Positions 1-4,767 of a stretch of DNA of 5,840 nucleotides are shown here, in pieces. Below the pieces are notes generated by a model. The model worked only from the letters and a program-made list of their open reading frames with translations, was not told the DNA's origin and did not search any database. Numbering within the stretch: position 1 is the first letter of the stretch; every line of letters starts with the position of its first letter. The position numbers and the translations under genes are program-made. The stretch comes from Methanoregula sp. GTDB lineage: Archaea > Halobacteriota > Methanomicrobia > Methanomicrobiales > Methanospirillaceae. The DNA is taken from contig JAKLGN010000084.1 of assembly GCA_022710665.1 (NCBI GenBank), forward strand, positions 1 to 5,840. Reading direction: 5' to 3'.

Positions 1-1
1 C

Positions 2-759
2 ATTGCCAAAAAGTACGGCAATGGCAATGTCCACTGCACCACCCGTAGACCCTGGAGATACCCCATGTCAGTCCCGCGCTTCTCAAAAAACTCGAGCGCG
101 ACCTTTTAAAGAACGGGACGCCCGTGGGTTCGGAAAAGGACGAGATTGTCAACATCCTTGCCTGCCCGGGCATCGAGCGGTGCAAGTTTGCCAATATCGA
201 TACCATCGGCCTTGCACGGAAGGCCGATGAGAAACTCTTCGGCAAAGAGATGCCGGTCAAGATGCGGATCGCAATCTCCGGCTGCCCCAATGCGTGCACG
301 AGCCCCATGCTCAACGAGATTGGCATCATGGGGAGGATCCGCCCGCTCCGCACCCCCGGCCTCTGCACCGGCTGCGGGACCTGCGTCCAGTACTGCAAGG
401 AAAAAGCGATCGTAATACGGAACGGCATCTCAGTGCTCAAAGAGGACAAGTGCGTGCAGTGCGGGGTCTGCGTCCGCTCCTGCCCGTTCGAGATTCTGAA
501 GGCAGACCACCGCCATTTCCTCGTGAGCGTCGGGGGAAGACGGGGACGACACCCGAGGATAGGCCGGGAACTGCTGACCGCAGATTCCGAAGAAGAGGTG
601 CTCTTTGCGATAGACAGGATCGTGAACTGGGTCTACCGCCGCGCGTGGAGCGGCAGGCTGCTCTCCGAACAGCTTGACGACATCCACTTCGAAAAGTTCC
701 GGGAGGAGATCGTCAGGGCTATACAGGAGAAGAAAGCAGCCCGGACAGAGAGAGCATAG
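2..759 (+). CDS. Dsr-like siroheme/4Fe-4S protein (nitrite/sulfite reductase family), 5'-partial with an apparent frameshift
   Basis: This is the C-terminal part of a small sulfite/nitrite-reductase-like protein, of the type called Dsr-LP in methanogens; its substrate is unproven. The siroheme-[4Fe-4S] signature is complete: Cys-x5-Cys (codons at 163 and 181, in LACPGIERC) and Cys-x3-Cys (codons at 283 and 295, in SGCPNAC). Two ferredoxin motifs follow, CTGCGTCVQYC and CVQCGVCVRSCP (codons from 364 and 451), so two further [4Fe-4S] clusters could feed electrons to the siroheme. A helical C-terminal tail ends at TAG 757-759. There is no signal peptide or membrane segment, so it should be cytoplasmic. 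The frame is broken: 2-46 reads IAKKYGNGNVHCTTR, and the family sequence resumes one base out of phase at 49 (TLEIPHVSPALLKKL). GTG at 124 is the first start codon in the downstream frame but lies inside the conserved domain, so it is unlikely to be the true start. The gene begins upstream of the window. Confidence 0.85.
44..51 (+). other. Apparent 1-bp deletion (frameshift) in the Dsr-like gene
   Basis: Up to CGT (44-46) the conserved protein reads in frame 2; from ACC (49-51) it reads in frame 1. Only two bases (AG) separate them, where family members usually have one residue, commonly Gln (CAG). One missing base restores a continuous domain. No slippery heptamer is visible, and the new frame has TAG at 46-48, so programmed frameshifting looks unlikely. 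It is either a sequencing error or a recent mutation. Confidence 0.7.
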
Positions 760-837
760 CCTTATTTAATAAAACCAACACCCCCCCCTGCACCCCGGAT
801 CCCGGATCAGTACCTGGTCCGACCGGCGGTAAGGATC

Positions 838-845
838 AAATATTT
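838..845 (+). promoter_or_regulatory. TATA-like promoter element of the radical SAM gene
   Basis: AAATATTT lies in the 118-base gap between the siroheme gene and the radical SAM gene. At the usual archaeal spacing of about 26 bases, transcription would start near 868, leaving a leader of roughly 10 bases. That fits the lack of any Shine-Dalgarno match close to the ATG at 878. The rest of the gap holds a C8 run (781-788) and a short duplicated GGATC(CC) motif. Nothing else is recognisable in it. Confidence 0.4.
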
Positions 846-877
846 CAGCTGCCAGGGGAACAACTCCTCATCAGACT

Positions 878-2056
878 ATGGCAGATCAGGCATCCGGTGT
901 GGATCAAAGGGGGAGACAGAAAAAAAATAATGCCGGGAAAATACACCGGGTAATAACCACCCCTTTCCGGGAACTGAGAAAATTTATTTTCTCCGTTCCC
1001 GTGTTAAAGCGATGCTATTTTGATCTTTACCCGTCCTACCGTTCCCGGTTCCTGAAAATCAAAACAAACCTCAACCTGTTGCGACCCGAAGCAGTTCAGT
1101 GGCTGACCACCTACCGCTGCAATTTTCACTGCACTCACTGCGAAGCAAGCGCCGGGACGACCACGGTCCGGGAGCTGACCACGGACGAGGCGTTCAGGCT
1201 CATTGACGAGCTGGAGGAGGCGGGTGTCCGGAATATCGTTTTAAGCGGCGGCGAGCCCCTTGTCAGGAAAGACATTTTTCTCATTATCGAACACATCCTC
1301 CGCCGCGGACTGACGTACAGCATTGCAAGCAACAGCTCCCTTGTCGCCGGATTTCATGAGGAATTCAGAAGAATGAAACCGGTATTGTACTTTACCAGCA
1401 TCGACGGCCTTGAACAGACGAACGATGCAATACGGGGGGTGCACGGCGCCTTTCAAAAAACCATCGATGCCGTGAAATTCTTCCAGTCGGTCGGTGTGAA
1501 CTACCGGACCATCAATACCGTGGTCCTTCCAAAGAATATCCACGAGCTCCCCGCGCTGAAAAAGGTTGTCCAGCATTCGGGTGCCACGCTCTGGAGACTT
1601 GCGATACCCATTCCTGTCGGGAGGGCAAAGGGAAACCCGGACATGTCCCTTGATGCAGGACAGATGGACTATCTCTTCGGATTTATCCGGTCGGCCGGCA
1701 AAGAGATGAATATCGAGTTAACGGAAGATGCGGGGTATCTTGGGGGGTACGGACCGGAACTGAGATCCTATCCCTTTTTCTGTGAGGCCGGGTTCACGCA
1801 GTGTGCTGTCATGCCGGACGGGGAGGTGCTTGGCTGCCACAGCGCCTATGACAGTTCCTTTTCCGAAGGGAATATCCGGACACGTCCATTCAAGGAGATC
1901 TGGCAGAACGGTTTTTTACGTTTCCGCAGGCCTCACGTCGAACCGGCCTGCCGGTCCTGCCGGCACCGGGAAGCCTGCCGGGGCGGCTGCTGGGGAATGC
2001 GGCTGGGAAAGAAACACTGTCTGAAGGAAATCTGGGAGGCGTGGAAACCGGATTAA
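878..2056 (+). CDS. Radical SAM/SPASM domain protein
   Basis: This is a complete 392-residue radical SAM enzyme. The SAM-cluster motif is CNFHCTHC (Cys81, 85, 88), followed by SGGEP at 123-127, which contacts SAM. The C terminus carries an intact seven-cysteine SPASM domain: Cys302-x12-Gly315-x4-Cys320, then Cys358-x2-Cys361-x5-Cys367-x3-Cys371, then Cys381. This predicts two auxiliary [4Fe-4S] clusters. The family modifies peptides or proteins (PqqE, sactisynthases, mycofactocin MftC) or matures haem-type cofactors (AhbC/AhbD, NirJ); the substrate cannot be read from sequence alone. The basic 75-residue N-terminal extension is not obviously an RRE/PqqD domain. ATG 878 is chosen because it follows the TATA element directly; no Shine-Dalgarno is present. 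The gene converges on a small RiPP-like peptide gene ending 187 bases downstream, which makes peptide maturase an attractive but unproven role. A cofactor role connected with the siroheme protein upstream is the alternative. Confidence 0.93.
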   Translation: MADQASGVDQRGRQKKNNAGKIHRVITTPFRELRKFIFSVPVLKRCYFDLYPSYRSRFLKIKTNLNLLRPEAVQWLTTYRCNFHCTHCEASAGTTTVRELTTDEAFRLIDELEEAGVRNIVLSGGEPLVRKDIFLIIEHILRRGLTYSIASNSSLVAGFHEEFRRMKPVLYFTSIDGLEQTNDAIRGVHGAFQKTIDAVKFFQSVGVNYRTINTVVLPKNIHELPALKKVVQHSGATLWRLAIPIPVGRAKGNPDMSLDAGQMDYLFGFIRSAGKEMNIELTEDAGYLGGYGPELRSYPFFCEAGFTQCAVMPDGEVLGCHSAYDSSFSEGNIRTRPFKEIWQNGFLRFRRPHVEPACRSCRHREACRGGCWGMRLGKKHCLKEIWEAWKPD

Positions 2057-2216
2057 AAAGACCAAAACGGGGGGCTGGTCATCACTCTGGCAAGGGGCCA
2101 TCGCGGTAACCCCGGTATCATCTATGAGATTTTTCCTGTCACGAGGTCACCGTGGGGACACATATGCCCCAAAGGAATTTGCGCTACCTGATCCAATACC
2201 CGTGATTTCCTAAGGA

Positions 2217-2253
2217 GACAAAAAGAAAAAAAAGGAAAATGTTCAAACATTTT
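2217..2253 (-). terminator. Hairpin plus U-tract terminator of the small peptide gene
   Basis: Read on the minus strand, an 8-bp perfect inverted repeat (2246-2253 with 2236-2243, two-base centre) overlaps the TGA stop of the peptide gene. It is followed at once by CC, T8 (2226-2233), C and T5 (2220-2224). A U-rich tail right after the stop is the typical archaeal terminator. The plus strand has only T5 after the same repeat (2250-2254), so any stop there for radical SAM read-through would be weaker. Confidence 0.6.
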
Positions 2254-2374
2254 TCGGGAGTTCGCGATACGTTGGCAGAGAACCCCCGTTGTTGTACGAG
2301 GCACCCCTTGTCTGCTCTGTCATGGTGCCACACGATTCAAGAACCGGCTTCTCATACTGTTTTTTGTCTGACAT
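2243..2374 (-). CDS. Candidate RiPP precursor peptide with lasso/RRE-type leader motif (43 aa)
   Basis: This short minus-strand ORF runs from ATG (2374-2372) to TGA (2245-2243), 43 residues. The N-terminal half reads MSDKKQYEKPVLESCG and has Tyr7-x2-Pro10-x-Leu12-x3-Gly16-x5-Thr22-x-Gly24. That is the leader pattern known from lasso-peptide precursors, in which YxxPxL is bound by an RRE/PqqD-like protein and Thr is the penultimate leader residue. Cleavage before Gly24 would leave a 20-residue core, GASYNNGGSL followed by PTYRELPKNV. Core positions 7, 8 and 9 are Gly, Gly and Ser, so the Asp/Glu needed for a lasso ring is absent; the core also lacks Cys. Translation is supported by AAGGAGGT six bases before the ATG, and the gene ends in a hairpin and T-tract. 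It converges on the radical SAM/SPASM gene, a plausible maturase. That the ORF is expressed is well supported by its signals; the RiPP class is inferred, and its activity is unknown. Confidence 0.72.
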   Translation of the reverse strand: MSDKKQYEKPVLESCGTMTEQTRGASYNNGGSLPTYRELPKNV

Positions 2375-2380
2375 CCTACA

Positions 2381-2388
2381 ACCTCCTT
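2381..2388 (-). promoter_or_regulatory. Strong Shine-Dalgarno of the 43-aa peptide gene
   Basis: AAGGAGGT on the minus strand sits six bases upstream of ATG 2374. It is one of the best ribosome binding sites in the window, comparable to that of EF-1 alpha, and is the main reason to accept such a short ORF as a gene. Confidence 0.7.
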
Positions 2389-2391
2389 GTT

Positions 2392-2407
2392 CCTGCTCTG
2401 TTGCAGG
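2392..2407 (-). other. Small hairpin just upstream of the peptide gene's ribosome binding site
   Basis: CCTGC (2392-2396) and GCAGG (2403-2407) form a perfect 5-bp stem with a six-base loop. On the minus strand it ends three bases before the Shine-Dalgarno, so it would leave the ribosome binding site exposed. A role is possible but not shown. Confidence 0.35.
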
Positions 2408-2441
2408 ACCAACCAGCATTCTCTCATCCTCATAACATTAA

Positions 2442-2511
2442 CCTATCGAATACTCACTTTGAGGGAAGCGCCTATCGTTCCTTCCCCGGGGTCCCTTCAC
2501 CGTTCGATAGG
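2442..2511. repeat. CCTATCG repeat set forming two mutually exclusive stems
   Basis: CCTATCGAA (2442-2450) is perfectly complementary to TTCGATAGG (2503-2511) over 9 bp. A second copy, CCTATCG (2471-2477), is complementary to the inner seven bases of the same partner (2505-2511). Either stem can form but not both. The layout resembles an RNA switch or a paired protein-binding site. It matches no riboswitch class I can name. Confidence 0.45.
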
Positions 2512-2641
2512 GCACCATAGCTTCGGAGGAGATCTTTTCCACCGGCAGGCTCGTTTGTTGTGCACGTGCTGAAGTGCGCAGCCGGGTTTCCTTCCTGGAG
2601 GCAAAGGGAGGTCAGTTGGCAGAGCCCCCGGGAGCATTCCC

Positions 2642-2649
2642 TTTTTTTT
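2642..2649 (+). terminator. T8 tract, possible plus-strand terminator
   Basis: Eight consecutive T follow GGGAGCATTCCC (2630-2641), a weak 4-bp stem. An archaeal polymerase moving on the plus strand could stop here, for example read-through from the radical SAM gene or an unidentified plus-strand RNA. It faces the minus-strand T8 at 2676-2669, so the two would insulate converging transcripts. Confidence 0.35.
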
Positions 2650-2668
2650 GAATACCTCGGGAGACAAT

Positions 2669-2676
2669 AAAAAAAA
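2669..2676 (-). terminator. U8 terminator abutting the stop codon of the 98-aa gene
   Basis: On the minus strand the TGA stop (2679-2677) is followed immediately by T8. A U-rich tail directly at the stop is a common archaeal terminator, and it supports the gene and its strand. No hairpin precedes it. Confidence 0.55.
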
Positions 2677-2973
2677 TCAGTATAACCCAAGGAAACCTGC
2701 GTTTGCATCGTCATCGCAGGCTATGGCCGTCCCGCCCTGGACAAGCGTGTTGAACATCATGGCAGCGGTCATCAGGCTATCGTCGGACCCCGAACCTTTG
2801 CGGATCGCGGCCAGCGCTTCTTTCTGGGGAGCGGGTGACATCCGTTTGCCGGTTACAATCGCCGAACAGTGCCGGCAGTAAGCGCACTTGCTGTGTACCG
2901 AAACCGTGCCGTCAGCACACGCAACAGTCACGCGGTCTTTTTTTTCATCCCTCACAAATTCAAGCATCTTCAT
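2677..2973 (-). CDS. Conserved-looking hypothetical protein with CxxCxxC motif (98 aa)
   Basis: I do not recognise the family. The protein is small and soluble, with no signal peptide or membrane segment. A basic/acidic N terminus leads to Cys19, then CAYCRHC (Cys30, 33, 36) with His27 and His35 nearby, and Cys86 near the acidic stretch CDDD. These could bind a metal or Fe-S cluster, or be redox-active. The middle (about 47-75) looks helical. The start is ATG 2973 or the second ATG at codon 3; an in-frame TAG at 2982-2980 excludes anything longer. No clear Shine-Dalgarno precedes it. A TATA element shared with EF-1 alpha (3067-3076) lies upstream, and T8 directly follows the stop. It is the more credible reading of this stretch because the plus strand here has only a small frame with no ribosome binding site. 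Confidence 0.65.
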   Translation of the reverse strand: MKMLEFVRDEKKDRVTVACADGTVSVHSKCAYCRHCSAIVTGKRMSPAPQKEALAAIRKGSGSDDSLMTAAMMFNTLVQGGTAIACDDDANAGFLGLY

Positions 2974-3066
2974 GATCTGCTATTTTTTTGCTGGGGATAT
3001 CATCATGCCGATGCGGATGCCATGCTCAAAAATTCTCACCGGAAAACCGGTTCTGCAATCGACATA

Positions 3067-3076
3067 ATTTAAATAG
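3067..3076. promoter_or_regulatory. TATA element, probably used in both directions
   Basis: AATTTAAATA contains a near-canonical archaeal TATA box (TTTAAATA, 3068-3075) and is almost palindromic. To the right it would start EF-1 alpha transcription near 3098 (leader about 50 bases). To the left, TATTTAAATT could start the 98-aa gene near 3045 (leader about 70 bases). Confidence 0.5.
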
Positions 3077-3084
3077 ACGGGGCT

Positions 3085-3092
3085 CATATAAG
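3085..3092 (+). promoter_or_regulatory. Second TATA-like element of EF-1 alpha
   Basis: CATATAAG lies 18 bases after the first TATA box. It would place a second start near 3115, inside the leader hairpin, with about 33 bases of leader. Tandem promoters would suit a highly expressed gene, but only one may be real. Confidence 0.35.
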
Positions 3093-3109
3093 TAATACTC
3101 GCACAAACT

Positions 3110-3126
3110 GACTGTACGCTACAGTC
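3110..3126 (+). promoter_or_regulatory. Hairpin in the EF-1 alpha leader
   Basis: GACTGT (3110-3115) and ACAGTC (3121-3126) form a perfect 6-bp stem with loop ACGCT. It lies between the first TATA element and the ribosome binding site, so it would be in the transcript from that promoter. It could stabilise the mRNA or serve as an operator. Confidence 0.4.
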
Positions 3127-3133
3127 CTGCTTT

Positions 3134-3139
3134 GGAGGA
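3134..3139 (+). promoter_or_regulatory. Shine-Dalgarno of EF-1 alpha
   Basis: GGAGGA eight bases before ATG 3148 is a strong match to the 16S tail. It fixes this start codon, which also gives the usual N terminus of archaeal EF-1 alpha. Confidence 0.75.
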
Positions 3140-3147
3140 ACGATCAC

Positions 3148-4425
3148 ATGGCACAAGACAAGCCCCACATGAACCTGGCCGTTATCGGGCACATCGACCA
3201 CGGGAAGTCTACCACCGTCGGACGCATGATGTTCGAGACCGGCGCAGTACCGGCACACATCATTGAAGGCTACCGCAAGGAAGCCGAGTCCAAGGGTAAG
3301 GCTACCTTTGAATTTGCATGGGTTATGGACAACCTCAAGGAAGAGCGGGAGAGAGGTATCACCATCGATATCGCCCACAAGCGGTTCGATACTCCCAAGT
3401 TCTACTTCACGGTCGTGGACTGTCCCGGGCACCGCGACTTTGTCAAGAACATGATCACCGGAGCATCGCAGGCCGATGCTGCAATCCTCGTGGTCGCCGC
3501 CCCCGACGGGGTCATGGAGCAGACCAAGGAGCATGTCTTCCTTGCAAGGACTCTTGGTATCAGCCAGATCATCATCGCTGTCAACAAGATGGACGCGGTC
3601 AAGTTTGATGAGAAGCGGTTCAACGAGGTCAAGAAGGATCTCTCCGACCTCATCAAGATGGTCGGGTACAAGCCCGACGAGACTCTTTTCATCCCGGTCA
3701 GCTCCCTTGCCGGAGACAACATCAAGGTCAACAGCCCCAACACCCCCTGGTACAAGGGCCTGCCGCTCGTCCCGGCACTCGACACCTTCAAGGAACCGGC
3801 AAAACCGACCGATAAGCCGCTCCGCCTGCCGATCCAGGACGTGTACAGCATCAGCGGTATCGGCACCGTGCCGGTCGGCCGTGTTGAGACCGGTATCATG
3901 AAGAAGGGAATGAAAGTCTCCTTCATGCCCGCCAACAAGGACGGGGAGATCAAGTCCATCGAGATGCACCATGAAGAGATCCCGCAGGCCGTCCCCGGCG
4001 ACAACGTCGGATTCAACGTCCGCGGTATCGGCAAGGGCGACATCCGCCGCGGCGATGTCTGCGGACCTGTCGAAGCCCCACCGGGCGTTGCCGAGGAGTT
4101 CACCGCGCAGATTGTCGTGCTCCAGCACCCGAGCGCCCTGACCGTCGGCTACACTCCGGTCTTCCACTGCCACACCACCCAGACCGCGTGCACCTTCACC
4201 GAGCTGAACAAGAAGCTCGACCCCCGAAGCGGCCAGGTCAAGGAAGAGAACCCCACGTTCCTCAAGTCCGGCGATGCAGCCATCGTTACCATCACCCCGA
4301 CCAAGCCAATGGTCATTGAGCCCGTCAAGGAACTCCCGCAGATGGGCAGGTTTGCCGTCCGGGATATGGGATCAACCATTGCGGCCGGCATGTGCATCTC
4401 GATCAAGCCAAAGCAGATGAGATAA
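3148..4425 (+). CDS. tuf: Translation elongation factor EF-1 alpha (aEF1A)
   Basis: This GTPase carries aminoacyl-tRNA to the ribosomal A site. The length, 425 residues, is normal for archaea. All G motifs are present: G1 GHIDHGKS (14-21), switch I ERGITID with Thr72, G3 DCPGH (91-95), G4 NKMD (146-149) and G5 SSL (185-187). Beta-barrel domains II and III follow, with domain II from about 225 and domain III from about 318 ([14 protein letters not shown]) to the end. Lysine codons are mostly AAG and codon choice is strongly biased, as expected for a highly expressed gene. It has tandem TATA elements, a leader hairpin and a strong ribosome binding site. The uS10 gene follows after 24 bases, the usual archaeal pairing. 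Nothing is missing or truncated. Confidence 0.98.
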   Translation: MAQDKPHMNLAVIGHIDHGKSTTVGRMMFETGAVPAHIIEGYRKEAESKGKATFEFAWVMDNLKEERERGITIDIAHKRFDTPKFYFTVVDCPGHRDFVKNMITGASQADAAILVVAAPDGVMEQTKEHVFLARTLGISQIIIAVNKMDAVKFDEKRFNEVKKDLSDLIKMVGYKPDETLFIPVSSLAGDNIKVNSPNTPWYKGLPLVPALDTFKEPAKPTDKPLRLPIQDVYSISGIGTVPVGRVETGIMKKGMKVSFMPANKDGEIKSIEMHHEEIPQAVPGDNVGFNVRGIGKGDIRRGDVCGPVEAPPGVAEEFTAQIVVLQHPSALTVGYTPVFHCHTTQTACTFTELNKKLDPRSGQVKEENPTFLKSGDAAIVTITPTKPMVIEPVKELPQMGRFAVRDMGSTIAAGMCISIKPKQMR

Positions 4426-4428
4426 TCA

Positions 4429-4435
4429 TTTTTTT
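4429..4435 (+). terminator. T7 tract between EF-1 alpha and uS10 genes
   Basis: Seven T follow three bases after the EF-1 alpha stop. In archaea such a tract can cause partial termination, which would lower uS10 output relative to EF-1 alpha. There is no hairpin, and the next gene has no promoter of its own that I can see, so any termination must be incomplete. Confidence 0.3.
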
Positions 4436-4449
4436 GGATGTGAAAAAAG

Positions 4450-4758
4450 ATGCAGAAAGCCAGAATTCGCCTGACAGGGACGGACTTCAACAAGGTAGAG
4501 ATGGTCTGTAACAGAATACGGGAGATTGCAGAGCGCACAGGTGTAAATCTGGCCGGCCCGATACCACTTCCGACAAAACGGCTCGTTGTTCCCATTCGAA
4601 AGAGTCCCGATGGTGAAGGGACTGCAACATGGGACCGCTGGCAGCTCCGGGTCCATAAACGCCTCATCGATATCGATGCAGACGAGCGTGCCCTCCGGCA
4701 GCTGATGCGTATCCAGGTGCCAAAAGATATCGGTATTGAAATTGTTTTAGAGAGTTGA
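4450..4758 (+). CDS. rps10: 30S ribosomal protein uS10 (S10p)
   Basis: This is a complete 102-residue uS10, the normal archaeal length. It sits in the head of the small subunit, where its long loop reaches into the rRNA. Diagnostic segments are [11 protein letters not shown] at the N terminus, GPIPLPTK (36-43) at the start of the loop, the basic VHKRLIDI (68-75) and the C-terminal strand [17 protein letters not shown], six bases before the ATG, is a good Shine-Dalgarno with one mismatch. The gene lies 24 bases after EF-1 alpha and 9 bases before the next gene, so the three are probably cotranscribed. Bacterial rpsJ is the counterpart. Confidence 0.97.
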   Translation: MQKARIRLTGTDFNKVEMVCNRIREIAERTGVNLAGPIPLPTKRLVVPIRKSPDGEGTATWDRWQLRVHKRLIDIDADERALRQLMRIQVPKDIGIEIVLES

Positions 4759-4767
4759 AGGTGCGGC

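Larger units (their letters stand above)
2375..2676. other. Gene-free structured stretch between the peptide gene and the 98-aa gene
   Basis: I see no convincing protein gene on either strand; the open frames here are short, with odd compositions and no good ribosome binding site. It contains a small hairpin (2392-2407), a repeated motif able to form two exclusive stems (2442-2511), the self-complementary CCCCGGGG (2484-2491), a hairpin around 2560-2580 (minus strand TGCGCAC pairing with GTGCACA, one wobble), another at 2591-2612 and T8 at 2642-2649. It may be the long 5' region of the peptide gene, where a weak TATA-like TTAATGTTATG lies at 2441-2431 on the minus strand, or an unrecognised small RNA. 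I checked by eye for RNase P RNA, SRP RNA and tRNA signatures and found none. Confidence 0.45.

Noticed and set aside
781..788. C8 homopolymer as a phase-variation switch
   Set aside because: It lies about 50 bases upstream of the predicted TATA element and outside any coding frame, so length changes would not shift a gene; no evidence of function.
2..2056. Idea that the radical SAM protein and siroheme protein form an alternative haem (Ahb) pathway pair
   Set aside because: Adjacency alone suggests it. The radical SAM gene has its own promoter after a 118-base gap, no other Ahb gene is visible, and SPASM enzymes have many substrates. It is kept only as an alternative.
2057..2242. Small inverted repeats after the radical SAM gene (2060-2080, 2154-2169)
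   Set aside because: Stems are only 4-5 bp with no T-run directly behind them; too weak to call terminators. I see no gene in this stretch.
2239..2520. 93-codon plus-strand frame over the peptide-gene region
   Set aside because: It has an odd Ser/Pro/His-rich composition, no ribosome binding site beyond an A-rich tract, and it lies antisense to the peptide gene, which has far better signals.
2500..2520. GTTCGATAGGG resembling a tRNA T-loop
   Set aside because: No acceptor or anticodon stem can be drawn around it. It belongs to the CCTATCG repeat set.
2472..2714. 80-codon minus-strand frame overlapping the end of the 98-aa gene
   Set aside because: It starts inside the 98-aa gene, runs through its terminator T-tract, has no ribosome binding site and no recognisable motif.
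2980..4173. 397-codon open frame on the minus strand
   Set aside because: It is antisense to EF-1 alpha, whose GTPase motifs are complete. Long antisense frames arise from the strong codon bias of such genes. Its composition is Asp/Val/Gly-rich with no recognisable domain.
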